Shown one piece after another: positions 39,920 to 49,823 of a DNA stretch of 64,000 nt; within the stretch, counting starts at the first letter, position 1, and every line of letters begins with the position of its first letter. The notes under the pieces were generated by a model, which saw only the letters and a list, made by a program, of their open reading frames with translations, did not search any database and had not been told where the DNA came from. The stretch comes from JAJDTQ01 sp965204235 (GTDB lineage: Bacteria; Desulfobacterota; Binatia; UBA9968; JAJDTQ01): the NCBI GenBank assembly GCA_965204235.1, contig OZ241979.1:1922001-1986000 (forward strand), given 5' to 3'. A program made the position numbers and the translations under genes.

Positions 39920-40096
39920 GTCTGCTCCAAAGGCCGAACTCGCGCCGGCAACCGTGCGGACCGTCCGGGGACACGGCCGCGAGGCTCGACGGTAACGATA
40001 CGGGTTGTTATCATCCATGTATGCGGCATCCCCGCCGCCGTCAACCGGCGCGCGGCTCCACCGGAAACGGGTCCGACCACGGAACCGGAGGCGGTC

Positions 40097-42025
40097 ATGA
40101 CCAGTTTCGCGAAAGCCACGAGAGCGACCGTCATTCCGACCCTCCGCTACCGGGACGCCGCCGCGGCCGTCGATTGGCTGTGCACGGCCTTCGGCTTCGA
40201 GCGCCACCTGGTGGTGACCGGCGAGGGCGGCGCCATCGACCACGCCCAACTCGTCTTCGGCAACGGCATGGTCATGCTCGGCTCCGCCCGGGACGACGAG
40301 TTCGGGCAGCTACAGCAGCCCCTGGCCCAAGCCGGCGGACCGGTGTCGCAGAGCCCGTACCTGGTGGTCTCGGACGTGGACGCGCACCACGCCAGGGCCG
40401 TGGCCGCGGGCGCGCAGACCGTCATGGCGCCGGAGGACCAGCACTACGGTGGACGGCTGTACTCCTGCCGCGACCCGGAAGGCAACCTCTGGAACTTCGG
40501 CAGCTACGACCCGTGGGACGCGGGACCCGCCCGCGGGACGGCAGCGCCCCCGCGCCGGGCAGAAGAGTCGAGGCGGTCCGGCCGCATGCGCGGAGGGAGC
40601 GGTTCCGCATTGCCGAAAAGGGCGGCGCTCCCCCTGTTCGTGGCGGCGCTCATGCTGGCGGCCTTCGCCGGCGGGCTGTACGTCGCACGGCACGAGGTCT
40701 TTCCCTACGCCCTGCTGTCCGACGCCTACAAGACCTTCGCCGCGGCGGTCGATATCCACTTCCGAGAGGCTCCTTCCTGGCGCCGATGGGAGTTCGCGGA
40801 CGTCCCGCCCGACCAGGCGGCCGCCCGGCGCTTCGAGTTCATCGGCAGCGATCGCTTGACCGACCCGATACTGGTTCCGGGAGGGCGGGGGCACTTCCGG
40901 GAGTACTGCCCGGGTCACGTGGGCTGTCTTGCGGTGGAGTACGCCGGCCGCGGCGAAGTCCGGCATGCCTGGCCGTACCGCCCCGACGAGTTGGAGAAAT
41001 GGATCGAGAAAGGGGAGTCCGCCGTGGATTTCCCGTACGAGCGCGCGCCCGGATTCTCCCTTCTCGACCATACGTCGGTTATCGGAGTATCGTCATACGC
41101 CAATGGGGATCTCATGGTGGTCTTCCGGTTCAGGCATACCCACCCTTACGGCGGCGGGTTGGCGCGTATCGACCGGACCGGCAAGCCGGTGTGGTACCGT
41201 CCGGACTTCAGCCACCATCGCGCACACCTGACCGATGGCGAAGTCGTCCTGGTTCCGGGCCAGCGGCTCGGCAAGGCCGTGGATACCGAGCTCGTACCGG
41301 GACGGGACGACATCCGACTCAGGATGTCTTGTCCGCAATGGCCGCGCGATCTCGTGAACGTAATCGACAGGGGAGGGGAGAGGCTGAAGGAGGTTTCCGT
41401 CTTCGACGCCGTACTCGAGTCCCCCTATGCCCCGCTTTTGCTCCATGTGGTTCCCTGCAACCCGACGCACGTCAATTCCGTCCACCCGCTGGGAGAAGAC
41501 GCCGCGGGCCCGGGCCTCGAACCCGGAGACCTGGTCGTGTCCATGAGGAACCTGCATGCCTTCGCCGTATTGGACCGCGAAACCCATCGGTTGAAGCGCA
41601 TGGTGCGCGGCGGGTTCATGAGTCAGCACGCCGTCCTGCATTTCGAAGGGTCCCGGTTCCTCCTGCTGGACAACCAGGGCGGCAGGACCGCGGACGGCGC
41701 TCTGGGCGTATCACGGCTGCTGATGGTGGACGCGGCGAGCGGCGAGGAGACCACCATCTTCCCGAACCACCGTACTCCCGGCCATCTACGGGACCTGTAC
41801 ACGAGCGGGAGCGGCGGAGTCGCCATTTCCCCGGACCGCCGCAGGGCGCTGGCGACGTTTACCCAGGAGGGCAAGGCCGTGGAGGTTCGGATCGCCGACG
41901 GCGCGGTGCTGGCAGTGTTCCACTCGCTCCACGACATGTCCCATGTAGAGGAGCTTCCGGAGGAACGAGCCACCCGGGCGATGTGGAACCGGCTCAACGA
42001 GATCCGCTATGGCGGTGATGGATGA
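40097..42025 (+). CDS. VOC (glyoxalase-fold) domain fused to an arylsulfotransferase-like beta-propeller protein
   Basis: 642 residues. Residues 1 to about 140 form a VOC domain (TVIPTLRYRDAAAAVDWL, SPYLVVSDVDAHHARAVAAG, SCRDPEGNLWNFGSYDPWD) that would normally end there. A Pro/Arg-rich linker follows, then a single membrane anchor (LPLFVAALMLAAFAGGLYVA, about 180) and an ASST-like domain with THVNSVHPLG, PGDLVVSMRNLHAFAVLD, MSQHAVLHFEG and FLLLDNQGGRTADG. ASST enzymes move sulfate between phenols using a His; here several His are conserved. A stand-alone ASST product could start at ATG 40585. A closely similar copy of the ASST part follows at once. Confidence 0.72.
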   Translation: MTSFAKATRATVIPTLRYRDAAAAVDWLCTAFGFERHLVVTGEGGAIDHAQLVFGNGMVMLGSARDDEFGQLQQPLAQAGGPVSQSPYLVVSDVDAHHARAVAAGAQTVMAPEDQHYGGRLYSCRDPEGNLWNFGSYDPWDAGPARGTAAPPRRAEESRRSGRMRGGSGSALPKRAALPLFVAALMLAAFAGGLYVARHEVFPYALLSDAYKTFAAAVDIHFREAPSWRRWEFADVPPDQAAARRFEFIGSDRLTDPILVPGGRGHFREYCPGHVGCLAVEYAGRGEVRHAWPYRPDELEKWIEKGESAVDFPYERAPGFSLLDHTSVIGVSSYANGDLMVVFRFRHTHPYGGGLARIDRTGKPVWYRPDFSHHRAHLTDGEVVLVPGQRLGKAVDTELVPGRDDIRLRMSCPQWPRDLVNVIDRGGERLKEVSVFDAVLESPYAPLLLHVVPCNPTHVNSVHPLGEDAAGPGLEPGDLVVSMRNLHAFAVLDRETHRLKRMVRGGFMSQHAVLHFEGSRFLLLDNQGGRTADGALGVSRLLMVDAASGEETTIFPNHRTPGHLRDLYTSGSGGVAISPDRRRALATFTQEGKAVEVRIADGAVLAVFHSLHDMSHVEELPEERATRAMWNRLNEIRYGGDG

Positions 42026-43555
42026 TGCGCGGTCTCGTGCCATCAAGCTCGAGCCGCGGGCACGCAGAGTCGAGGCAGTTCGGCCGCAGGCACGGAGGGA
42101 GCGGTTCCGCATTGCTGAGAAGGGCGCCGCTCCCACTGTTCGTGGTGGCGCTCATGCTGGCGGCCTTCGCCGGCGGGCTGTACGTCGCGCGGCACAAAGT
42201 CTTTCCCCACGCTCTGCTGTCCGACGCCTACAACACCTTCGTGGCGTCGGTCGAAGTCAACCTCCTCCCCCCCCTCCCCATCTGGAGAGACTGGGAGTTC
42301 GTGGATGTCCCTCCCGACCAGGCGGCCTCCCGGCGCTTCGAGTTCATCGCCAACGATCACTTGACCGACCCGATACTGGTTCCGGGAGAGCAAGGGCGCT
42401 TCCGGGAGTACTGTCCGGATCACGTGGGCTGTCTTGCAGTGGAGTACGCCGGCCGCGGGGAAGTCCGGCAGGTTTGGCCGTACCGCCCCGGTGAGTTGAA
42501 GAAATTGATGGAGAAAGAGGAGTCCGCCATGGATTTCCCATACGAGCGCGCGCTCGGTTTCTCCTTTCTCGACCATACGAAGGTTTTGGGAGTATCGTCA
42601 TACGCCAATGGGGATCTTCTGGTGGTCTTCCGGTTCAGGCATAGCCACCCTTACGGCGGCGGGGCGGCGCGTATCGACCGGACCGGCAAGCCGGTGTGGT
42701 ACCGTCCGGACTTCAGCCACCATCGCCCACACCTGACCGATGGCGAAGTCGTCCTGGTTCCAGGCCATCGGCTCAGCGGGCCCGTGGATACCGAGCTCGT
42801 ACCGGGACGGGACGGCCTCCGAATCAGGATGGATTGTCCACGATGGCGTCACGACCTCGTAAACGTAATCGACCCTGCCGGGAGGCTGCTGAGAGAGACC
42901 TCCGTGTTCGACGCCATACGCCAGTCCCCCCATGCCTCGCTGTTGCTCCATGTGGATCCTTGTAACCCGACGCACGTCAATTCCGTCCACCCGCTGGGAG
43001 ACGACGCCGCAGGCGCGGACCTCGAACCCGGAGACCTGGTCGTGTCCATCAGGAACCTGCACGCATTCGCCATATTGGACCGGGACACCCTTCGGTTGAA
43101 ACGCATGGTGCGCGGCGGGTTCATGATGCAGCACTCGGTCCTGCACTTCGAGGGGTCCCGGTTCCTCATGCTGGACAACCAGGGCGGCAGGACCGCGGAC
43201 GGCTCTCTGGGCATATCACGGCTGCTGATGGTGGACGCGGCGAGCGGCGAGGAAACCACCATCTTCCCGAACCACCGGACTCCCGGCCACTTGCGAGAAC
43301 TGTACACTCTCTATAGAGGCGGAGTCGCCATCTCCCCGGATCGCCGCAGGGCGCTGGTGACGTTTACCCAGGAAGGCAAGGCCGTGGAGGTTCGGATCGC
43401 CGACGGCGCGGTGCTGGTAGTGTTCGACTCGCTCCACGACGTGTCGCATCTGGATGAGTTTCCGGAGGAACGAGCCACCCGGGCGGTACGAAGCGAGCTC
43501 CTGGAGATCCGCTATGGCGTTGATGGATGATGCGCGGTCCCGCGCCATCAAGCCC
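40566..43555. repeat. Tandem duplication of about 1.5 kb
   Basis: GGTTCCGCATTG occurs at 40601 and 42103, and GATCCGCTATGGCG at 42001 and 43506, so the units are offset by 1502-1505 bases. The 3' junction text (ATGATGCGCGGTC.CG.GCC) recurs after the second copy too. The duplication therefore includes the ASST domain and a short 3' flank, but not the VOC domain. Confidence 0.85.
42022..43530 (+). CDS. Arylsulfotransferase-like protein, second tandem copy
   Basis: 502 residues. Very similar to the C-terminal 460 residues of the preceding gene, roughly four residues in five by eye. A membrane anchor lies near residue 40 (LPLFVVALMLAAFAGGLYVA) and the propeller domain has THVNSVHPLG, PGDLVVSIRNLHAFAILD and MMQHSVLHFEG. 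ATG 42022 overlaps the preceding stop (ATGA). The anchor orientation suggests the propeller is periplasmic. The N-terminal 25 residues (SSSRGHAESRQFGRRHGG) derive from the duplicated linker of the first copy and are not family sequence. Confidence 0.8.
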   Translation: MMRGLVPSSSSRGHAESRQFGRRHGGSGSALLRRAPLPLFVVALMLAAFAGGLYVARHKVFPHALLSDAYNTFVASVEVNLLPPLPIWRDWEFVDVPPDQAASRRFEFIANDHLTDPILVPGEQGRFREYCPDHVGCLAVEYAGRGEVRQVWPYRPGELKKLMEKEESAMDFPYERALGFSFLDHTKVLGVSSYANGDLLVVFRFRHSHPYGGGAARIDRTGKPVWYRPDFSHHRPHLTDGEVVLVPGHRLSGPVDTELVPGRDGLRIRMDCPRWRHDLVNVIDPAGRLLRETSVFDAIRQSPHASLLLHVDPCNPTHVNSVHPLGDDAAGADLEPGDLVVSIRNLHAFAILDRDTLRLKRMVRGGFMMQHSVLHFEGSRFLMLDNQGGRTADGSLGISRLLMVDAASGEETTIFPNHRTPGHLRELYTLYRGGVAISPDRRRALVTFTQEGKAVEVRIADGAVLVVFDSLHDVSHLDEFPEERATRAVRSELLEIRYGVDG

Positions 43556-43630
43556 TCGAACACACCCGCCTTACACCCATGGACCCCGCCCGCCATGGAT
43601 GAGATGCTGGATTTGGGCCGACGCCCTTGT

Positions 43631-43659
43631 TTGACTTGTCGCCGGAAAAGCCTGATATA
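43631..43659 (+). promoter_or_regulatory. Candidate promoter of the Na+-decarboxylase operon
   Basis: TTGACT (43631-43636) and GATATA (43654-43659), spacing 17, 70 bases before the biotin-protein start. TATAGA (43656-43661) is an alternative -10 with spacing 19. Confidence 0.45.
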
Positions 43660-43729
43660 GAGGGGGAACGGACCCGAACTGAACGACGCGGCCGCTTCGG
43701 AGCCGAATCAAGCGCAAGGAGAACATCCA

Positions 43730-43945
43730 TTGGCAACCTCCGTCACAGCTCCCATGGTTGGAAAGATACTGAAGATCGAGGCAGGTCCCGGCGCCGCGGT
43801 GGAAGAGGACGACGTGGTCATCGTGATGGAGGCCATGAAGATGGAGATCCCCGTGGTCGCGCCCGCGGGCGGGACGGTCAAGACGGTCAAGGTCGAGGTA
43901 GGGCAGTCGGTGGAGGCGGGGCAGGAGCTCGCCGAGATCGAGTAG
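43730..43945 (+). CDS. Biotin carrier subunit of the Na+-translocating decarboxylase
   Basis: 71 residues from TTG 43730, which follows an AAGGAG site. It is a minimal biotinyl domain: VTAPMVGKILKIEAGPGAAV, the biotinylation motif VVIVMEAMKMEIPV (Lys between the Mets) and GTVKTVKVEVGQSVEAGQEL. It carries the CO2 between the carboxyltransferase and the membrane decarboxylase. The subunit is separate rather than fused to the transferase, as in methylmalonyl-CoA and glutaconyl-CoA decarboxylases (MmdC/GcdC). Genes for all partners follow in order. Confidence 0.93.
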   Translation: MATSVTAPMVGKILKIEAGPGAAVEEDDVVIVMEAMKMEIPVVAPAGGTVKTVKVEVGQSVEAGQELAEIE

Positions 43946-43976
43946 CCCGCGGCGGCAACCCCGGACCCTCGTCGGC

Positions 43977-44093
43977 ATGGACACCTGGGAATTCGGCCTC
44001 ACGGTAGCGCTGGTGGGCAGCGTCGGCACGCTGCTGGTGCTGTGGCTGCTGAGCCTCCTGATCCTCCTGATGAGGAAGATCTTCCCCTCCTGA
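43977..44093 (+). CDS. Tiny membrane subunit (OadG/MmdD-like)
   Basis: 38 residues, one hydrophobic segment (LTVALVGSVGTLLVLWLLSL), an acidic N-terminus (MDTWEFG) and a basic tail (MRKIFPS). OadG-like gamma/delta subunits assemble the decarboxylase and are short single-span proteins, usually 60 or more residues; this one is minimal. It lies between the biotin protein and the beta subunit, which is the position of this subunit in known operons. Small genes of this size are easily missed. Confidence 0.75.
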   Translation: MDTWEFGLTVALVGSVGTLLVLWLLSLLILLMRKIFPS

Positions 44094-44161
44094 GACCCTT
44101 GCATGGTCCGCCGCCTCTAGTTTCCCGGTCTCCCGGGAACCACCCCTGAGACTCGAAGCGT

Positions 44162-45304
44162 ATGGAAGCTGCGATCCTCTCCGGAGCCCTGGGGCTGCTC
44201 GACGGCGTTTCGCACCTGGGGCTTGGCCAGGCGGTGATGATGGTCATCGCCGGGGGGCTCCTCTACCTGGGCATCCGCAAGGGGTTCGAGCCGCTGCTGC
44301 TGGTGCCCATCGGTTTCGGCGCCATACTCGTCAACATCCCCCAGGCCGAGCTCATGGCCGAAGGCGGGACCCTGCGGTTCTTCTACGACTTCGGCATCCG
44401 CACGGAGATCTTCCCGGTGCTGATCTTCGTCGGCATCGGCGCCATGACCGACTTCGGGCCGCTGTTCTCCAACCCGAAGATCATCATGCTGGGAGCGGCC
44501 GGCCAGTTCGGCATCTTCCTGACCCTGCTGCTGGCCCTGGCCCTGGGCTTCAGCCAACTGGACGCGGTGGCCATCGCCGTCATCGGCGCCTGCGACGGCC
44601 CCACCGCCATCTACGTGAGCTCGCGCTACGCGCCCCACCTGCTGGGGGCGGTGTCGGTGGCGGCCTACTCCTACATGTCGCTGGTGCCGCTGATCCAGCC
44701 GCCCATCATGCGCGTCCTGACCACCGCCAGGGAGAAGCAGGTCACCATGGGGGTCGTGCAGCAGGCTCCGGTGTCCAGGACCACCCGCATCCTCTTCCCC
44801 ATCGTGGTCACGGTGGTGGCGTCGTGCATCGCGCCCCTGGGCACTCCGCTGATCGGCATGCTGATGCTGGGCAACCTGCTGCGGGAATGCGGCGTGGTGG
44901 AGCGCCTCAAGCTGGCTTCCGAGAACGAGATCGCCAACATCGTCACGCTGCTGCTGGGGCTGTCCATCGGCGGCACCATGGCCGCGGAAAGGTTCCTGCG
45001 GGTGGAGACCCTCATGGTCCTCTCCCTGGGGCTGGTGGCCATCGGCCTGGATACGGTGATGGGCGTGCTGTTCGGCAAGCTCATGTGCCTGTTCACCCGA
45101 GGCCGGATCAACCCGCTCATCGGCGCGGCCGGCATCTCGGCGTTCCCCATGGCCGCCCGGGTGGTGCAGAACGAGGGTCAGCGCTACAACAGGAAGAACC
45201 ACCTGCTGATGCACGCCATGAGCGCCAACGCCGGGGGCCAGATCGGCTCGGTGATCGCCGCGGCCATCATGCTCTCGGTGCTGCGGGGCATGGGCGTCAT
45301 CTGA
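44162..45304 (+). CDS. Na+-pumping decarboxylase beta subunit (OadB/MmdB family)
   Basis: 380 residues, about nine membrane segments. Family markers: LLYLGIRKGFEPLLLVPIGF near the start, GACDGPTAIYVSSRYAP (Asp of the Na+ path) and LVPLIQPPIMRVLTT. The subunit decarboxylates the carboxybiotin and couples this to Na+ export, giving a sodium gradient. It is placed between the gamma-like and alpha subunits. The start is ATG 44162, preceded by a weak ribosome site. Confidence 0.95.
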   Translation: MEAAILSGALGLLDGVSHLGLGQAVMMVIAGGLLYLGIRKGFEPLLLVPIGFGAILVNIPQAELMAEGGTLRFFYDFGIRTEIFPVLIFVGIGAMTDFGPLFSNPKIIMLGAAGQFGIFLTLLLALALGFSQLDAVAIAVIGACDGPTAIYVSSRYAPHLLGAVSVAAYSYMSLVPLIQPPIMRVLTTAREKQVTMGVVQQAPVSRTTRILFPIVVTVVASCIAPLGTPLIGMLMLGNLLRECGVVERLKLASENEIANIVTLLLGLSIGGTMAAERFLRVETLMVLSLGLVAIGLDTVMGVLFGKLMCLFTRGRINPLIGAAGISAFPMAARVVQNEGQRYNRKNHLLMHAMSANAGGQIGSVIAAAIMLSVLRGMGVI

Positions 45305-45330
45305 CGGAACCGGCTGCGCGGGGGACGTTC

Positions 45331-46899
<1,569 letters not shown>

Positions 46900-46903
46900 C
46901 GAG

Positions 46904-47013
46904 GGAACGTCCAATCCATTCCGGCTTGAGTTCCCTCTCCCCATGGGAAAGCGCGTCCTTCGACTTCGCTTCGCTACGCTCAGGACGAACGGGGATCGTC
47001 GTTCGGAGTTTCC
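46904..47013. repeat. Family A MITE-like repeat, complete 110-bp copy A8
   Basis: Begins GGAACGTCCAATCCATTCC and ends with the complement of GGAAACTCCGAACGACG. Flanks are CGAG and AGAG, a 3-of-4 match. It lies 4 bases after the mmdA stop. Confidence 0.88.
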
Positions 47014-47017
47014 AGAG

Positions 47018-47124
47018 GCTCTCCAGGCTTCCGGGTCGGCAAGTTTCCACGGCCTCAGGGATGCGGCGGCCGAGGCCAGCGATTTGTGGCTCTCCAGGCT
47101 TCCAGGTCGGCGAGTTTCCACGGC
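47018..47124. repeat. 37-bp direct repeat pair
   Basis: The unit beginning GGCTCTCCAGGCTTCC occurs at 47018-47054 and 47088-47124, differing at two positions, 70 bases apart. It overlaps no gene. A family B fragment (about 47125-47180, minus orientation) follows and runs into the exbD 3' end. Confidence 0.8.
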
Positions 47125-47136
47125 GCATGCAGGGTC

Positions 47137-47583
47137 TCACGGCGTAGCGTCCCCTCCCCCCTTGAGGGGAGGCGACGGCTCCCCGGGTTGGGCCACGATG
47201 GCGAGGCGGGTCAGGCCCGCGGTCCTGGCGGCGTCCATCACCGCCACCACCAGGCCGTGGGACACGCTGCGGTCGGCCCGCAGCAACACCTGTGGCCCGC
47301 CGCCCTTGGCGGCCGCCTCTGCCAGCGCCGCGCGCAGGGCCGCGAGCGCCACCGGCGCGCCGTCGAGACGGACCTCCCCCTTCCGCGTGATGACCAGGTC
47401 CAGGTCGTCGCCCCCGCGGGCGGCCTCCTGCGCGGACGCATCCGGCAGGTCCACCGTGACCCCGTGGTCCACCAGGAAGTTCATGGACAGGGCGAAGAAG
47501 ATCAACAGGTTGAAGATGGTGTCCACGAACGGCGTCATGTCGAGGAGGCCGCCGGCAGGTCTCGTGGGAGGCCGGAAATTCAC
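47137..47583 (-). CDS. exbD: ExbD/TolR-type energy-transducing protein, C-terminus from a repeat
   Basis: 148 residues. A single membrane anchor (MTPFVDTIFNLLIFFALSM) carries the conserved Asp in LDMTPFVD, followed by a periplasmic domain with VDLPDASAQ and VLLRADRSVSHGLVVAVMDA. It works with ExbB to use the proton gradient for TonB-dependent or Tol functions. GTG 47583 is the start because an upstream partial copy of the first 11 codons (about 47621-47653), which has an ATG, ends at an in-frame stop. The last 12 residues (PSPPLKGGGDATP) come from a family B repeat, and the stop lies inside it. Confidence 0.88.
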   Translation of the reverse strand: MNFRPPTRPAGGLLDMTPFVDTIFNLLIFFALSMNFLVDHGVTVDLPDASAQEAARGGDDLDLVITRKGEVRLDGAPVALAALRAALAEAAAKGGGPQVLLRADRSVSHGLVVAVMDAARTAGLTRLAIVAQPGEPSPPLKGGGDATP

Positions 47584-47658
47584 TTCAGGAAACCTCTCTG
47601 CCAGGCTCGCACCGCTGCGCGGCAGGCGGTCTCGTGGGAGGCCGGAAGTTCATTTTCA

Positions 47659-47794
47659 TGAAACTCCGAACCATTGCCCCGTCCGTCCTGAGCATGGCAA
47701 GTCTCCCGTTCGTCCTGAGCGTAGCGAAGCGAAGTCGAAGGACGCGCTTTCCCATGGGGAGAGACGCCTCGAGCCAGAATGGATCAGAGGTTCC
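47659..47794. repeat. Family A MITE-like repeat, copy A9 inserted between exbB and exbD
   Basis: Ends: TGAAACTCCGAACCATTGC (first G replaced by T) and the complement of GGAACCTCTGATCCATTC. Flanked by TTCA on both sides (47655-47658 and 47795-47798), a perfect 4-bp duplication. The right TTCA contains the exbB stop codon. Length 136, with an expanded core. Confidence 0.88.
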
Positions 47795-47795
47795 T

Positions 47796-48407
47796 TCACT
47801 CGGCCGCGCCGTCTTTCAGCAAGTCCAGGAAGCGGACGGACAGCCGCTCCATCTCCAGCGTGAGGGCGCCGGCCTTGTTCAGCAGGTACCGGTGCATGAC
47901 GATGGTGGGGACCGCCACGCTCAACCCGGCCAGGGTCGTGACCAGCGCCTCGGAGATCCCGCCCGCAAGCGTGGCCGGGTTGACCGCGCTCCGGGTGGAG
48001 ACAACCGAGAAGATCTCGATCATGCCCGAAATGGTCCCCAGGAGACCCAGCAGCGTGCTGACCCCGGCGATGGTGCCGAGGGTGTCCACGAACCGCACCA
48101 GCTCGGCCGCTTCCCGACGGCCCGCTTCCTCCATGTGCTCCTTCACCACGGCGCGGCGTTGTCCCGCCACCCGGACGCCCGCGGCGAGCACCCTGGCGAT
48201 GGCCGCAGGGTTCCGGTCCAGCAACGTCCCGGCCGCGCCCAGGTCCTCGCTCTCCACCAGCGCCTCCACCCTCCGCACCAGCTCCGCGGGCGCCACCCGA
48301 CGTCTTCTCAGGCTGAACAGCCGCTCGACGAATATGCCCACCGCGGTGACCGAGCAGAGCAGTATCGGGACCATGAAGAAGCCGCCCTTGCCGAGGAATT
48401 CGAGCAT
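47796..48407 (-). CDS. exbB: ExbB/TolQ-type membrane proton channel
   Basis: 203 residues from ATG 48407. Three membrane segments: GGFFMVPILLCSVTAVGIFV near the N-terminus, then FVDTLGTIAGVSTLLGLLGT and a third near GGISEALVTTLAGLSVAVPTIV. The MotA/TolQ/ExbB signature (LVTTLAGLSVAVP) is present. It forms the pentameric proton channel with ExbD. The frame is open upstream into repeat A10, but the family sequence starts with MLEFLGKGGFF. The stop is only 1 base from the inserted MITE, so the insertion just missed the gene. Confidence 0.92.
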   Translation of the reverse strand: MLEFLGKGGFFMVPILLCSVTAVGIFVERLFSLRRRRVAPAELVRRVEALVESEDLGAAGTLLDRNPAAIARVLAAGVRVAGQRRAVVKEHMEEAGRREAAELVRFVDTLGTIAGVSTLLGLLGTISGMIEIFSVVSTRSAVNPATLAGGISEALVTTLAGLSVAVPTIVMHRYLLNKAGALTLEMERLSVRFLDLLKDGAAE

Positions 48408-48426
48408 GTCGTCAAGACCAAGTATC

Positions 48427-48607
48427 GAAAACTCCGAACAACGATCCCCCGTTCGTCCCGAGCGCAGCGAATCAGAGACCCCCATCCCTCCCGAGCGCAT
48501 CGAATCAGAGATCCCCGTTCCGAGCGTAGCGAATCAGAGATCCCCGTTCGTCCTGAGCGTAGCGAAGCGAAGTCGAAGGACGCGCTTCAGAATGGAGCAG
48601 AGGTTCC
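48427..48607. repeat. Family A MITE-like repeat, copy A10 with tandem core array
   Basis: Ends: GAAAACTCCGAAC and the complement of GGAACCTCTGCTCCATTC. Flanked by TATC on both sides (48423-48426 and 48608-48611). Inside, CCGAGCG.A.CGAATCAGAGA occurs three times (48458-48478, 48491-48511, 48520-48540) before the normal core. At 181 bp it is the longest copy. It fills most of the 48408-48726 gap; nothing else is seen there. Confidence 0.88.
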
Positions 48608-48726
48608 TATCATTTATTCCCGACCTGAGGTAACCGGAAGGGACTGGATGCTGGAGGACGGGGCTTGGTGGGCCGGATCCATCGCCGGCTCGTGAGGACC
48701 CTGTGGGAAACGATCCGGGAAACGCC

Positions 48727-49455
48727 ATGAACGACGTGAACATCCTCGTGGCCTTTGCGGCCGGCGGACTCTCGTTCCTCAGCCCGTGCGTGCTGCCGCT
48801 GATCCCGTCGTACCTCTCATTCGTTTCCGGCATATCGCCGCGGGAAATGGGCCAAGGCGCCCCGGGCAACGCCCGGCTCATGGGGAACGCCCTCGCCTTC
48901 GTATGCGGCTTCTCCGTGGCCTTCGTTGCCCTGGGAGCCTCCGCCAGCCTCCTGGGAAGCCTGCTGACCGGCTACCGGGACGCGGTGCGCGTGGTCGGGG
49001 GGCTGTTCATCCTGCTGGTGGGGATCTACCTGACCGGGCTCTTCAAGGTCGCCGCCCTGGAGCGCTACGCCCAGTTCGACCTGCGCAGCAAGCCGGCCGG
49101 CTACCTGGGGTCGGCGCTGGTAGGGCTCACCTTCGCGGTGGCCTGGATCCCCTGCGTGGGGCCGATCCTGGGGGCCATCCTGACCCTGGCCGGCACCGCG
49201 GCCGAGGTCCATCGCGGCACGCTGCTGCTCTCGGCCTACGCAGCCGGTCTCGCCCTGCCGTTCCTCCTCAGCGCCCTGGCCATGAACCGCTTCTTCAGGC
49301 TCTCCCGCGCCGTCGGCCCCTGGCTGCCGGCCATCCACACCTGCGCCGGCCTGCTCCTGGTCGCCGTCGGCCTCCTGCTGCTCACCGACACCATGACCGC
49401 GCTCAACGCCTACGCGCTCCGTCTCACCCCCGACTGGCTGGTGACGTGGCTGTAG
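48727..49455 (+). CDS. ccdA: CcdA/DsbD-type thiol-disulfide electron carrier of the membrane
   Basis: 242 residues from ATG 48727 (GTG 48703 would add eight). Six hydrophobic segments. The two family Cys lie in LSFLSPCVLPLIPSY and in FAVAWIPCVGPILGAI. CcdA carries electrons from cytoplasmic thioredoxin to periplasmic thioredoxins for cytochrome c assembly or disulfide repair. No cytochrome biogenesis genes are next to it. It could be an isolated copy acting with the VKOR-thioredoxin protein at 61.5 kb. Confidence 0.92.
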   Translation: MNDVNILVAFAAGGLSFLSPCVLPLIPSYLSFVSGISPREMGQGAPGNARLMGNALAFVCGFSVAFVALGASASLLGSLLTGYRDAVRVVGGLFILLVGIYLTGLFKVAALERYAQFDLRSKPAGYLGSALVGLTFAVAWIPCVGPILGAILTLAGTAAEVHRGTLLLSAYAAGLALPFLLSALAMNRFFRLSRAVGPWLPAIHTCAGLLLVAVGLLLLTDTMTALNAYALRLTPDWLVTWL

Positions 49456-49496
49456 CCGCGTGCGGGTGTCCTGCCTCTCGACGAGACACGGCAGCG

Positions 49497-49763
49497 CTTC
49501 CGGCTTTCGTGTGGGTTGTGACACACCCCTCGCACGCGATGAGGTCCGATTCCCACTTTGCTGTCCTCGGTTCGGTATGGTTCGGCATAGCGGAGAACTC
49601 CGATCCCCTCCCCCCTTGAGGGGGAGGGTCAGGGTGGGGGGCCTCCGTGCAACCGGACCCATCGCCGCCAGCACCAACCCGCCGTACCCCTCTCCCTGTC
49701 CCTCCCCCTCAAGGGGGGAGGGAACTCTACGCCGTGAAACTCTGCCCACACGAAAGCCGGAAG
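49497..49763. mobile_element. Family B MITE-like element with 18-bp terminal inverted repeats
   Basis: CTTCCGGCTTTCGTGTGG (49497-49514) is matched exactly by CCACACGAAAGCCGGAAG (49746-49763). AGCG flanks both sides (49493-49496 and 49764-49767). Inside lie nested mirrored blocks of the type CCCCCTTGAGGGGGAGGG and their complement (about 49609-49720). No open reading frame of note is inside. It fills most of the 49456-49823 gap. Confidence 0.85.
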
Positions 49764-49823
49764 AGCGACAATGGATTTCCGAGGATCGGGCATCCCGCCC
49801 GCGGTGCTTGGGGAGCCGGGACC

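Noticed and set aside
37505..40096. Very long plus-strand frame leading into the VOC domain
   Set aside because: It is antisense to the CoxL-type gene, Arg/Gly/Pro/His-biased; the real protein starts at ATG 40097.
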